This document shows positions 44,246 to 53,477 of a stretch of DNA of 64,000 nucleotides, one piece after another. The notes beneath the pieces are model-generated. The model made no database searches. It was not told where the DNA came from and worked only from the letters and a program-made list of their open reading frames with translations. Within the stretch, counting starts at the first letter, position 1. The number at the start of each line of letters is the position of its first letter. The translations under genes were made by a program, and so were the position numbers. The DNA comes from a virus, in IMG/VR virus record IMGVR_UViG_3300029945_000001, positions 144,375 to 208,374 of that record, one strand, 5' to 3'.

Positions 44246-45118
44246 GTGTCTTATCAGTTTCCAGCTGTTAATAATACAGATGTATCCTCTAAATCTGGAG
44301 ATCTTATTCTTGGTGGTAGTATTGGAATTAATAAGATTCTTCTTTACTTTAGAGAAAATGCGCATAAAGCCAGAAGAAAAGAATGGGATTTATTCTTTGT
44401 AAACGTTTATACATTAGGAAGAAACTGTTTTAGATCAGGAATGAAGTTAGACGAATTTGTATTTGGAATTGATAATGAAATAGAGAAATTAACAACGTAC
44501 TATAGTGCTTATACACAAGCAAGAGAAACTAGAAAAGTAGGACTCATTTTTTACATACCAGATTATGAACATATTCCAAGATATTTACGATTAGAAAAAA
44601 CTGGACAGAAAAAAGAATTTGATGAACTTTATAGAGAATTGTTAAAAGCTCATAAGAAAACTAAATATGTAGATTTAACAGAAGATGAAAATATACAAAG
44701 ATTTTTAATAAATGTTCAAGATGCTGTATATCCACACAAAGCTCTTCCTCTTATAACCGGTAAAAAATTCGGTAATGTAGGAACATTATTACTATCACAC
44801 GTTGCTATGGATTATCATCTCTATAAGAGTTATAAGAACATCAATGTCATTGAGTCGCATCAAGGTAATATTTTAGAATATCAAGATTTTGGTAAAAAAC
44901 TTATCAAAGATGTAAGAGTACCGTTTAATACAATAACACATCGGGTATTTGGTGACAGTACTGTATTAAAACCTCTTCTAGAAAAAAAAGATAAGAAGAA
45001 ATTATTAGAAAATATCAAAACTAAAAATTGGTTTATTAGAACAGACTATGAATTGAAAAAGTTTATTTTAGAAACTACCTCTATTAAAGAGACCGATTTA
45101 GATTTTCTTAAATTATAA
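44246..45118 (+). CDS. Unknown protein downstream of the Mre11-like nuclease
   Basis: A 290-residue basic protein with a GTG start (GGGGAGG eight bases upstream). The N-terminal GGSIGINKILLYFRENAHK is followed by helices rich in Arg and Lys, then LPLITGKKFGNVGTLLLSHVAMDYHLY around residue 170, and a charged C-terminus. It is 12 bases after the nuclease stop and shares its operon. A recombination or DNA-processing role is suggested by context only; the family is not recognised. Confidence 0.65.
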   Translation: MSYQFPAVNNTDVSSKSGDLILGGSIGINKILLYFRENAHKARRKEWDLFFVNVYTLGRNCFRSGMKLDEFVFGIDNEIEKLTTYYSAYTQARETRKVGLIFYIPDYEHIPRYLRLEKTGQKKEFDELYRELLKAHKKTKYVDLTEDENIQRFLINVQDAVYPHKALPLITGKKFGNVGTLLLSHVAMDYHLYKSYKNINVIESHQGNILEYQDFGKKLIKDVRVPFNTITHRVFGDSTVLKPLLEKKDKKKLLENIKTKNWFIRTDYELKKFILETTSIKETDLDFLKL

Positions 45119-45190
45119 TTTATGCTTAGTATACATGATATGTAGTTTTTTAACAATCCAAAAGACCTTTGACAAGGAAAGCCATCGATT

Positions 45191-45820
45191 ATGTCTGACC
45201 AAAAAAGCTATGAGCAGAAGCCCTTCGAGCCGAAGCCTTACGATTTTTCTCGCCTGGTCAATCTGCGAGGATCGGATAACAAGGATGCTTCTCTGAATAT
45301 TGGCGTCTATAACGGCAACGCATCCTTGGCCGTCATGGTCAAGAATGTTCAGGGCGGTCCTGTGTTCAAGTGGAATCTGAGCCGCAATGCCATGGTGGTT
45401 CTGCGCAGCAAGTTTCGTAAGCTGCTGGTAGAGCAGCATCCCGAGACCCACGAGACGATCAATCTCACGATTTATGATGACAAAGAAAAGAAATTCATGC
45501 CCAACGGGTGTGTTGTCATCGGTCGGAATGACAAGAACGTCTGTTATATCGCTGTTAATGGCCAGAAGGCTGAGCGGTTGCGGTTCAACATTCGGGCCAG
45601 TCTGAACTTTGAACTTCAAACTCCTATGGATGAAGTCGGCCGTTCAAACATCGGTGTCGAAACCATCATCGAACAGCTTGGTGCCGACATTCCTTATGCT
45701 GTTCTTCTGACCAGCTATAAGCGCGAATTCGCCGGCCAGGGCGGTCGCCCCAATAATAATACTGGTGGTAGTGGTGGTTATCAGAAGAGTGTTCCTCAGG
45801 AAGATATCTTCGGCGGCTGA
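45191..45820 (+). CDS. Possible single-stranded DNA-binding protein (SSB-like)
   Basis: A 209-residue protein with GC-rich codons, so probably abundant. The N-terminus is polar; residues about 20-165 are beta-rich with basic and aromatic residues (SLNIGVYNGNASLAVMV, FKWNLSRNAMVVLRSKF, NLTIYDDKEKKFM). The C-terminus is a Gly/Asn-rich linker followed by the acidic tip VPQEDIFGG. An OB-like core, flexible Gly-rich tail and acidic-hydrophobic tip is the standard SSB arrangement (tip DDDIPF in bacteria). It follows recombination genes. The core was not matched to a family, so the call rests on architecture, composition and expression. Confidence 0.75.
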   Translation: MSDQKSYEQKPFEPKPYDFSRLVNLRGSDNKDASLNIGVYNGNASLAVMVKNVQGGPVFKWNLSRNAMVVLRSKFRKLLVEQHPETHETINLTIYDDKEKKFMPNGCVVIGRNDKNVCYIAVNGQKAERLRFNIRASLNFELQTPMDEVGRSNIGVETIIEQLGADIPYAVLLTSYKREFAGQGGRPNNNTGGSGGYQKSVPQEDIFGG

Positions 45821-45834
45821 TGATCTGATATATA

Positions 45835-45867
45835 CAAGATGACCAGACTCAAAGTCTGGTCATCTTG
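45835..45867 (+). terminator. Hairpin with 15-base arms and CAA loop, then T-run
   Basis: CAAGATGACCAGACT and exact complement around CAA, followed by TGATTTTTCC. A strong terminator for the SSB-like gene, directly before the next promoter element. Confidence 0.85.
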
Positions 45868-45893
45868 TGATTTTTCCTTCTTGTTTTAAAATA

Positions 45894-45901
45894 TATATTA
45901 C
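45894..45901 (+). promoter_or_regulatory. TATATTAC early-type promoter element
   Basis: TATATTAC in an AAATATATATTAC context, 30 bases before the ATG at 45932 and 26 bases after the terminator, so it probably drives the four-gene unit 45.9-51.7 kb. Confidence 0.55.
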
Positions 45902-45931
45902 TTTACAGAAGCATCGAAAGGGGATTTTCGT

Positions 45932-47551
45932 ATGTTAAAGATTATAAAGATTATTACCGAAACTGACCGCCCTCAATCAGGTATTGCTAAACTTGTTCAT
46001 GACTTTGATATCAATAATTCCGACGACGATGTGACGTTTCATATAGGCGGTTCTTATAAAAAATTAGTCTCTTATGATAAGCAGAAAGAAAATCATTGGG
46101 ATGAGTTAATGCTTCCGGCGAATGCTTTTCTCGAATCTTTACCAGAAGAATTTCAACGAGAAGTATTATTGTTCTTTATTAAAGCTAATCAGATTATTTC
46201 GACAAACATGTATGATCAAAAATCTATGAATGTTTCCCTGGAGGTTATTGGGGATCTATTAATAGAATTGTCAAATTCTAAGAATTCGAATATGAGTCTT
46301 CCTACAAGGCTTATTACATTTGTTAAAGAATCCGGTATCCCTGTTCCTAATCTCGATAAAGCTATGACTGAGCCACACCATACAAATTCATTAACATTTA
46401 AATATGTAGATTATGTTAATGTTATTGCTATTTCTGTTTTATGTAAAATGATTTGTCCTATTTGGGGAGAAATCATTCATAAGACAACATCTTTCATTTC
46501 TTCTGATATGAAAGAAATTTATTGTATTAAGATTTTAGACAAGTTATTAAGAACTAGTGAATTGGATACTATTGATTCTAAGTTTACAAACTATTTGGAT
46601 AATATTATTAATCGTCGAGATAACAATGATAGAAGTAAGTTTACAGCTTCTATCAGCGGATATTCTCCTGTTCGTGTTCGTAAGTTTATTTATGCTACTA
46701 TGCTTGTTAAGAAACTCATTAATATTGATCTATTAAAAGATGATTCTGATGTTATGAAATATATCGATACTTGTACAAAGAGTTCTTTCTCTGCTTTAAG
46801 TATGACAGTTAATCGTGGCAACAATGTCATGAGTAGAACAGAACTTACAGAATCTAGTGGTGGTGATGAAGAGTCTAATACAACACACCTCGAACATAGT
46901 TCGAAGGTATCGCAAATACCTGCTGATATTCCGATCATTATTGAGTATGGTGTTAATTGTCATATTGAAGCTGTTTGTAAGAACTACAATATTTCTTTTG
47001 ATATGTTTAGGGATGCTGTTAACTATTATCGGAATAACATTGTACAAGTTAATAGCTTTAATACCACTATTGCTGGTTTGATCATCGGTCCTATTATCGG
47101 TGGTGCAAAAGGGTTACAATATCTTAATGCAGATACGTTCTGTAAACTCATTGTTGTAACTCAAATTTATTTAGCATTGAGTGGAAAATCTGCCCTTGTT
47201 AATTTGTTAACATGTAATACACCGAATGATAAGAAAGATAGTGCATTATCAACGGTTGGCAATCGTATTAATATGAGTTATAATCAAACAATTGAGTATA
47301 GAAATTGTATTGCATCGTTTCCTAATTCTATTGGTGATAATTCTTTTGTCAATGTTATTAATAGTCTTAAAGATTTTATTATTCTCTATGATCACAAATA
47401 TAATACTGCTCCTATGTTATTCAAATTAATCAATCAGGATATTGAAAATGGAGAAGATGTTTATTATGACGATGAAGTTGTTCGTGATATTTGTAGAATA
47501 ATTTTACAGGTCAGGAACTCTCAAATGCCTGAAGAAAAGATCGAAGAGTGA
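45932..47551 (+). CDS. Unknown protein, first gene of an early-type operon
   Basis: A 539-residue protein with many helices. A polar, low-complexity segment of about 45 residues near residue 300 (TESSGGDEESNTTHLEHSS) separates two domains. The second domain contains a Gly/Ile-rich stretch, IAGLIIGPIIGGAKGLQYL, near residue 385 that could be membrane-interacting or a buried helix. The acidic C-terminus ends MPEEKIEE. It sits behind a TATATTAC element with a CGAAAGGGGATT site. Its stop overlaps the GTG start of the next gene. No family is recognised. Confidence 0.65.
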   Translation: MLKIIKIITETDRPQSGIAKLVHDFDINNSDDDVTFHIGGSYKKLVSYDKQKENHWDELMLPANAFLESLPEEFQREVLLFFIKANQIISTNMYDQKSMNVSLEVIGDLLIELSNSKNSNMSLPTRLITFVKESGIPVPNLDKAMTEPHHTNSLTFKYVDYVNVIAISVLCKMICPIWGEIIHKTTSFISSDMKEIYCIKILDKLLRTSELDTIDSKFTNYLDNIINRRDNNDRSKFTASISGYSPVRVRKFIYATMLVKKLINIDLLKDDSDVMKYIDTCTKSSFSALSMTVNRGNNVMSRTELTESSGGDEESNTTHLEHSSKVSQIPADIPIIIEYGVNCHIEAVCKNYNISFDMFRDAVNYYRNNIVQVNSFNTTIAGLIIGPIIGGAKGLQYLNADTFCKLIVVTQIYLALSGKSALVNLLTCNTPNDKKDSALSTVGNRINMSYNQTIEYRNCIASFPNSIGDNSFVNVINSLKDFIILYDHKYNTAPMLFKLINQDIENGEDVYYDDEVVRDICRIILQVRNSQMPEEKIEE

Positions 47552-48687
47552 GTAGTATTATAAATTATATTTCTTTAGATCGAGATAGAAGTGTCCTCAC
47601 GGGCACTTCTTTCGGTTATACGAGAATGATAAGTGGATTTTATCAACCTACTATTGTTGGAGACCCATTAGAAATTGAAGCTGATCAAAATATAACATAT
47701 CCTAGTTTTATAAAATTAATAGAGTATGAATATCAATGTGGTAAAGCTTTTATCATTGAAAGACTGTGTTTTAAAGATGATAAGATGTACTATCCGTATC
47801 ATGTTAGTTTTCATGATATTGAAGAAGGTTCACATTCAAATGACTATATCTTTGTTAACCATATTAATAATATTCATAAATCAATAACAAATACAAAGTT
47901 TAAACATAATACTCCACTTAGAGCATTTTGTAATAAACTTGATAGTAATTCATATCAGATAGAAAATCAATATATGAAATATTCAGATTTTTATAATACT
48001 GTAAGCCAGACGTTTTATGATACGACTGCATTAACGAACTTTTTATATACAGAAAAACGTAATAAGAGACCTATTATGGATGATTATAATTGGTATATAT
48101 TTCCTAAAGTTCCTATAAGTGATACATTAAGTAATATTGCATTAACAGAACCTTTAACATTAGATCATTTTAAACAGAATGCTAATTATGGATTGGATAT
48201 GTCAGAGCTTCATAAATTTGATTTATACGACATCAGTAACAAAATGAATATTATTGTTAATGATAAACAATTTGACGATATCTTTATGATGTTTATATCT
48301 TTGAAAAGGGCATATACTGATTTGCATTATAACTATATATTACTTAATGGTAACGTATTTGTAGATGATAATCACGATAGCATTTGTATCGATAGACTTA
48401 ATAGAAAGTATCCTTTTAGAAATGCATATGGTCCTAAAGATGTACTTTCAGTAATTGTAAAAAAATTACTTAAGTATGCACAACACAATATCGATATCGC
48501 TAATAACATTAGTTGTTCTTTTATGAATAATCCATTATGTAAAATAAAAATTTGTATTCATATGACGTTTAACGACGAAGCTGTAATTATAGTTTATAAT
48601 GAAGAGAATGTACGTGATTGGTTTTGTATTTATTTTGATTTAGCTTTATTGTTATTGACAAGCTCTAATTTCATTCGAACCGTCTAA
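47548..48687 (+). CDS. Unknown protein, second gene of the early-type operon
   Basis: A 379-residue Tyr/Asp/Asn-rich protein with a GTG start that overlaps the previous stop by four bases. It has mixed strands and helices without long hydrophobic segments, and Cys residues are scattered (for example NNISCSFMNNPLCKIKICIHM near the end). The C-terminus is hydrophobic (FCIYFDLALLLLTSSNF). No family is recognised. Confidence 0.6.
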   Translation: MSSIINYISLDRDRSVLTGTSFGYTRMISGFYQPTIVGDPLEIEADQNITYPSFIKLIEYEYQCGKAFIIERLCFKDDKMYYPYHVSFHDIEEGSHSNDYIFVNHINNIHKSITNTKFKHNTPLRAFCNKLDSNSYQIENQYMKYSDFYNTVSQTFYDTTALTNFLYTEKRNKRPIMDDYNWYIFPKVPISDTLSNIALTEPLTLDHFKQNANYGLDMSELHKFDLYDISNKMNIIVNDKQFDDIFMMFISLKRAYTDLHYNYILLNGNVFVDDNHDSICIDRLNRKYPFRNAYGPKDVLSVIVKKLLKYAQHNIDIANNISCSFMNNPLCKIKICIHMTFNDEAVIIVYNEENVRDWFCIYFDLALLLLTSSNFIRTV

Positions 48688-48706
48688 TCCTTGGAGGGAC
48701 GAACTC

Positions 48707-50347
48707 ATGGCTAACTTTATTGGTAATGATTATGAATTGAATAATAAAGGCATGTTTGAAAATAAATTTAATAATGACAAGAAAGTTGTTATTTATATAT
48801 TCTCCCCTCGTAATTTTACTGATCAATGTATACGTCCTATGACATATGAAATTAATCGTGGTGTTCTTGGACAAGTTCAAGAGTGCATGAGCGATGCCGT
48901 TCATCAATGTAATGAAAATCTTGTTTTGAAATTAGCTGATGATATTAATGTTCAGGGAGCCATCAAATCACAATGGTCTCCTGATCGTATTGTTAAAGCC
49001 AGTGAGTTCAGTCATGAAACTGGCTGGACTTTTCTTATGTATATTGATAATCTTCCTATTTATAATAGCAGTGGTATTCAGATGCAATGTGCAAATAGTC
49101 GAACTATCTATTTTGGACGATTTAGTGACGAACCTATGAATCTGCATGGTACCATCAATCCCGATACTGTCATGATTATTCTTCATAAAACTGGCGTTAC
49201 TGCACAACGATATGGTGATAAAGATCTTATTGGTCTCCAAAATGATACTGATATTATCCACGGAAATACTTTACAGTTCTTATCTGATCGCGATTCGTAT
49301 TTGATGCGTCCTGAAGAATTAAGCAATGTTACCGATTTGACGAATAATACTTCTGTTACAATGATTACTGAAATGAATAAGCTTGGTAATCAAGGTGAAG
49401 CTATTATTACAAATACTAGTTTAAAAACACCATCTCAAAATATGGGTCATATTCTTCGCGGTATTGCTAAAACTAAGATTGATGCTCGTAGTCCTAATAA
49501 TGGGATGATGCATTCTGATTTGTTACAAGAATCTTATTTTGATAGTCTTACAAACAATTTACGAGATGTTAGTTTTGGATCTTCCATTCTTGATCTCGAT
49601 AGTTGTATTTCATTAGGTGATTTTGTTAGTCGATTTGACCCTAAAATTATTGATTTCAATGTTGGTAATGGATTTAACCAAAGAGATCAAAGTGTTGCAT
49701 GTGCTTCGAATGCAGCTAGCTCTATGTTGGCACAGGTCATTCCTGTTGTTATGACACAGTATATGATTGCAAATGTTGGTTTTGTTTACAATAGCTTTTA
49801 TGATAAACAACAATTAAATGTTGGCGGACGAGCCCTTGAAGTTACCCAGGGTACTCTTGGATATCTTGTCCCCAACCTTGATGAAGATACTAAAGCTCGT
49901 AATTTTCAATATTTTATTCGTGATCTTACAAATGGTATTTTTAAAGTTCTTGAATTTCAACGTGGTGATTTTGAACTAAGTGCAAGTGTCTGTTTTGCTG
50001 GTTTAACGCATATTAACTTTCATTATCTTTGCGACAATGAACGATATCGTGAAAACTATGAAGTTCCAACTATTCTTGGTGGTATGATTTCTCCGCTTAT
50101 TGGATCTGGTGATGCGATTGGATATAACAGTAGAAATTTGAGTACCTTATTAGGTATTGGTATTGGTGATGATACTCGTCCTCTTCTTGGTATGGATGAT
50201 GGTCCTTCTGAGATGCAGAAGCTTTTTGGTGCTATCGACGAAGGACGTAAGAATAAGAATTTTGGATCTATTGGTAACGGAAATAGTTTTATAAATAATA
50301 ACAGCAACATCTTTAAAAGCAATAACGACGATGATCTTATTTTATAA
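48707..50347 (+). CDS. Unknown protein with Asn-rich FG-containing tail
   Basis: A 546-residue protein with an ordered N-terminal domain (about 1-180), a linker, and a second domain around residues 290-455 that contains ACASNAASSMLAQVIPVVMT and GGRALEVTQGTLGYLVPNL. The last 60 residues are polar and disordered with KLFGAIDEG, KNFGSIGNG and an Asn-run ending in DDDLIL. The tail is a short relative of the FG-rich tail of the next gene. A good CTTGGAGGGACG site precedes the ATG. The family is not recognised; the C-terminal Asp-rich end may mediate protein interaction. Confidence 0.65.
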   Translation: MANFIGNDYELNNKGMFENKFNNDKKVVIYIFSPRNFTDQCIRPMTYEINRGVLGQVQECMSDAVHQCNENLVLKLADDINVQGAIKSQWSPDRIVKASEFSHETGWTFLMYIDNLPIYNSSGIQMQCANSRTIYFGRFSDEPMNLHGTINPDTVMIILHKTGVTAQRYGDKDLIGLQNDTDIIHGNTLQFLSDRDSYLMRPEELSNVTDLTNNTSVTMITEMNKLGNQGEAIITNTSLKTPSQNMGHILRGIAKTKIDARSPNNGMMHSDLLQESYFDSLTNNLRDVSFGSSILDLDSCISLGDFVSRFDPKIIDFNVGNGFNQRDQSVACASNAASSMLAQVIPVVMTQYMIANVGFVYNSFYDKQQLNVGGRALEVTQGTLGYLVPNLDEDTKARNFQYFIRDLTNGIFKVLEFQRGDFELSASVCFAGLTHINFHYLCDNERYRENYEVPTILGGMISPLIGSGDAIGYNSRNLSTLLGIGIGDDTRPLLGMDDGPSEMQKLFGAIDEGRKNKNFGSIGNGNSFINNNSNIFKSNNDDDLIL

Positions 50348-50381
50348 AATATGATATCATATTCTAGAATTGAAACCGGAG

Positions 50382-50399
50382 TGGGTTGTTGACAACCCA
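50382..50399 (+). terminator. Short hairpin TGGGTTGT/ACAACCCA
   Basis: 8-base exact arms with a two-base centre between the third and fourth genes of the early-type operon. With no T run it may attenuate or process rather than stop transcription. Confidence 0.5.
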
Positions 50400-50432
50400 T
50401 TTCTATTCTTCAGAAAATCCAAGGGGACTTAA

Positions 50433-51725
50433 ATGACAGCTGACATTGTTATGGTTAAAACCCATGATGTTACGAATTGTCTTAGATATTTAATTAACTT
50501 ATCTGCGCCTGTTTATTCTACTGATGATGATGGTTATGTTATCGATTCTAATGATAATCGTATAAAGATTACTTCTGGTAAGGATGAGAAACGCCATGTA
50601 TTATTATTCCAAGAAGTCTTTAATGATCAAGAAGCACTCATGCTTAACCCGTTTGCTGAGCTCACCACTGATCATCCTGCTAATCGTTTCTTCTATAGAA
50701 CTGTTCGTGGCGGCGCTGTTGGTTGGATTCAATTTGCTTATCGCGAGCTTATCAAAGTAGCTGTTAAAGCTAAAGATAAATCTGAAAAGACTATTCCTAC
50801 AAAATTAATTAATCTTGTTAGTGGTATTGTTGACAAGGTCGATGAAAAGACTCTTGTTGAATTTGATAAAATTCTTAAGAATGAAACTGATATGTTTGTT
50901 GATGTTATGTATCGCGATAAAACTATGATGTGTACTTTGAATGTTCGTCTTTTAAATAGTAAGCAAGAACTCATTGATGCTTATAAAGAAAAGTTCAATG
51001 TCCGTAAGGGTACTTGGGCAGTTCTTATGTATCTTACTGAAAAGATCTTTGATATTAAGACTATTGATGAACTTGAAGAAAAGTATTATGTAAAGCCTGA
51101 ATTCGATGGTCCAGTTGCTCCGTGTCCTCGAATGATTTCTACTGTTCATTTATTGTACAAAATCTATGATAAGATCAATCCTATTATTGATATGGTTGAT
51201 GGTATTTATACTAAGAATATGTCACAGTTTGCCATTCATGTTAATAATCTTCCCAAGTATATTAAAATTGCTAGTAGTGTTGCACAAGATGCAAATAAGA
51301 TCAATTCTTCTGTTGCTAGAATTGTCCAGAAGCCTGCTCAACAGCAACAGAGTACTGGAAATTCAATGTTTGGTAATTTAACAAAATCAAATAGTCTCTT
51401 TGGTGATAATTTAAGTACACCTAAGAATGCATATACTGAACATCTGTTTGGTTCTGGATTTGGTAGCACTGGTTCATTTGCTAATTTGAATAATCAATCT
51501 AATCAGAATGGTGGTGGTATGTTTGGAGCCATGTTTGGTGGTGGTAGTTCATTTGGGAATAATAATAATAATAATAATAACTTTGGTTCTAATCAGAGTA
51601 GTAATTTTGGTAGTTTCAATATCGAAAAACCGATGCCATTAAATCGCGCCCCTATGGCTGGAGAAGGATCGAATTTTGGGAGTAATTCGTTTGGCGGAAC
51701 TCCCGGAATGCCAAATATCCTATAA
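50433..51725 (+). CDS. Protein with nucleoporin-like FG-repeat tail
   Basis: A 430-residue protein. Residues 1-300 form a mostly helical, Lys-rich ordered domain (for example GAVGWIQFAYRELIKVAVK near 90). From about residue 305 the chain is Asn/Gly/Ser/Gln-rich and low-complexity. It contains 11 Phe-Gly dipeptides spaced by polar linkers (MFGNL, SLFGDN, LFGSGFG, MFGAMFGGGSSFG, NNFGSN, SNFGSF, NSFGG) and a run of eight Asn encoded by AAT repeats. Such spacing is typical of FG-nucleoporins and other phase-separating proteins in eukaryotes; here function is unknown. It is the last gene of the unit, followed by a strong terminator. AAGGGGACT precedes the ATG. Confidence 0.75.
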   Translation: MTADIVMVKTHDVTNCLRYLINLSAPVYSTDDDGYVIDSNDNRIKITSGKDEKRHVLLFQEVFNDQEALMLNPFAELTTDHPANRFFYRTVRGGAVGWIQFAYRELIKVAVKAKDKSEKTIPTKLINLVSGIVDKVDEKTLVEFDKILKNETDMFVDVMYRDKTMMCTLNVRLLNSKQELIDAYKEKFNVRKGTWAVLMYLTEKIFDIKTIDELEEKYYVKPEFDGPVAPCPRMISTVHLLYKIYDKINPIIDMVDGIYTKNMSQFAIHVNNLPKYIKIASSVAQDANKINSSVARIVQKPAQQQQSTGNSMFGNLTKSNSLFGDNLSTPKNAYTEHLFGSGFGSTGSFANLNNQSNQNGGGMFGAMFGGGSSFGNNNNNNNNFGSNQSSNFGSFNIEKPMPLNRAPMAGEGSNFGSNSFGGTPGMPNIL

Positions 51726-51735
51726 GGCCAATGAG

Positions 51736-51764
51736 ATATAAGGAGGGTGTTGCCCTCCTTATAT
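51736..51764 (+). terminator. Hairpin with 12-base arms and T-run
   Basis: ATATAAGGAGGG pairs exactly with its complement around TGTTG, followed by TTTTTTA: a classical intrinsic terminator. Confidence 0.9.
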
Positions 51765-51784
51765 TTTTTAAAGGATAAGTCATA

Positions 51785-52933
51785 ATGACAGAACCAAAAG
51801 ATAGAGTTAGTTCTGTAGAAACATTTCATGGTTATGTTGCAGAAGATAAAGATAAAGATAGTGTAATTATAAAAGTATATATTCCAGAATTACAACCAAT
51901 GCAAACTGGTGCTATCGATGCTAAGAATTCTAGCGCAAATATTGCGGTTATGGATGCTTCTGGTAAATCTATAACTTTTAATACAACAACATCAAATAAT
52001 ATTTCTGCTACGTATGAAGGTGATGGTAATCATAAATATCCTCCTGATGTTATGAAAGGCGAACAGGTTACTGTTAGAAGAGTAAGTTCTGATAAATTTA
52101 CTTGGTCTTGTGATGGTCGAGATAAATACCTACGGAAAAATGAAACACTAAGAATAGAAATAGCAAATAGGCAGGGCGAAGATGATCTCGATGATACAAA
52201 TACTTATTTGATTGAATTAGATACAAAAAGAGGAAAACATTTTAGAATATCATTGGCTAATAGTGATGGTGAATTTACATCTTATAAATTAGAAGTAGAT
52301 ATGGATAATGCTACTGCTTATTTTGGAGATATATTGGGAAATACAGTGTGTATTGATAGTAATAAACCACAAGTTGTTTTAACAAACTCCGATGACTGTA
52401 TGATAAACTTACAAGGAAAAAATGGGCAAATCATTATACCAGAAACATTGCTCATTTCAGCTGGTAAAAATATGATTTTAAATTCCCCACTACTAAGTAT
52501 TGCAAATACTTCTGGAGATGGTATATTTGAAATCGCCTCTAATTTTGTTAACTTTACTGTTACAAATTCAACTGTTTTTAATAGTCCTTGTTTTGGCGTA
52601 ACTGGTTCATCTAAATTCATCGGACAGATGGTTGCTTCTGCTATTAGAGCTGCAAGTTATAATTCTGGAGATCCAGGATCTCAATATAAAGCTTCATCCA
52701 TCTCATCTGGGTTAGATGGTAGTTGGAGTGGGACTGCGAATGGTAACTCTCCAGATAATGGAACTGGTGATGGTGAACGACATACTGCTGCTTATGAAGA
52801 TATGGTGAAAACTATAAATACAGTTATTGAATGTTTTAATCAGGTTCAGGGCGTTATTGGCGTTCCTTCTTCGCAAGGACAGCTAGCTGGAGAAGTTGCA
52901 GCATCTATTATGCCATTGAATATGGGAGAATAA
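51785..52933 (+). CDS. Central baseplate spike protein, gp5/gpV-like
   Basis: A 382-residue protein. Residues about 10-100 look like the OB-fold of gp5/gpV/VgrG spikes (VETFHGYVAE ... VIIKVYIPELQ ... KYPPDVMKGEQVTVRRVSSDKFTW). Residues about 130-290 are short regular beta strands, many ending in Asn or Asp (IRIEIANRQ, CMINLQGKNGQIIIPE, MILNSPLLSIANTSG), as in the beta-helix of membrane-piercing spikes. The C-terminus is Ser/Gly-rich then helical. No lysozyme domain is seen. It probably sits on the gp27-like hub encoded at 34126. It is the first gene after the FG operon terminator. Confidence 0.65.
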   Translation: MTEPKDRVSSVETFHGYVAEDKDKDSVIIKVYIPELQPMQTGAIDAKNSSANIAVMDASGKSITFNTTTSNNISATYEGDGNHKYPPDVMKGEQVTVRRVSSDKFTWSCDGRDKYLRKNETLRIEIANRQGEDDLDDTNTYLIELDTKRGKHFRISLANSDGEFTSYKLEVDMDNATAYFGDILGNTVCIDSNKPQVVLTNSDDCMINLQGKNGQIIIPETLLISAGKNMILNSPLLSIANTSGDGIFEIASNFVNFTVTNSTVFNSPCFGVTGSSKFIGQMVASAIRAASYNSGDPGSQYKASSISSGLDGSWSGTANGNSPDNGTGDGERHTAAYEDMVKTINTVIECFNQVQGVIGVPSSQGQLAGEVAASIMPLNMGE

Positions 52934-52938
52934 ACATT

Positions 52939-53433
52939 ATGTTTTTTATAAAGGAGAAAACTGAAAAGATAGATATGTATACTGAATTAAATTTATTTTA
53001 TGATGTCATTATATCTTGGTGTGTAGATCAAGACTTTTTAATAGATGAAAATGGAATATATAGATTAAACACGGATAAAGAAGATGATCATAAATATATC
53101 ATTATGACTATTGCCAAATGGGATCTAAAATCTGTTATCGTAAAGACGCATCTTAGTAAGTTTATAGAAGAAGTTTTAAATCAATTTGATACTATGTCAA
53201 AGATTATAGATTTAAATATTTTTATAGAAAACAATATATCAAGATCATTTCTATTAAACTTAAAAGAAAAACATAAATTAACATTAACTGAGAATTTAGA
53301 TGTTTTTTATAATAAGTATAAAAGTTATGAAGTTATTACAGTAAAAGAGATATTTAAAAGATACCCCTGGATATGGCTATTCTGGTATATTCAATATATT
53401 TTCAGAGGAACTGTAAATTATAACAGAAAATAG
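52939..53433 (+). CDS. Small protein downstream of the spike, unknown
   Basis: A 164-residue helical protein, Ile/Lys/Asp-rich, with a Trp-rich C-terminus (RYPWIWLFWYIQYIF), which could be a membrane or protein contact. It starts five bases after the spike stop, so the two are cotranscribed. A tail or spike assembly factor is possible. No family is recognised. Confidence 0.6.
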   Translation: MFFIKEKTEKIDMYTELNLFYDVIISWCVDQDFLIDENGIYRLNTDKEDDHKYIIMTIAKWDLKSVIVKTHLSKFIEEVLNQFDTMSKIIDLNIFIENNISRSFLLNLKEKHKLTLTENLDVFYNKYKSYEVITVKEIFKRYPWIWLFWYIQYIFRGTVNYNRK

Positions 53434-53436
53434 GTA

Positions 53437-53472
53437 TATGAAGAGAGAGCCCGATCGGGCTCTCTCTTCATA
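53437..53472. terminator. Perfect 36-base palindrome between convergent genes
   Basis: 18-base exact arms (TATGAAGAGAGAGCCCGA and complement), starting three bases after the stop of the 164-residue gene and ending just before the convergent gene. Confidence 0.8.
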
Positions 53473-53477
53473 CATAT

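Noticed and set aside
51557-51582. AAT trinucleotide run as a regulatory microsatellite or CRISPR-like repeat
   Set aside because: It simply encodes the Asn run in the FG-rich tail; there are no spacers and no repeat unit beyond three bases.
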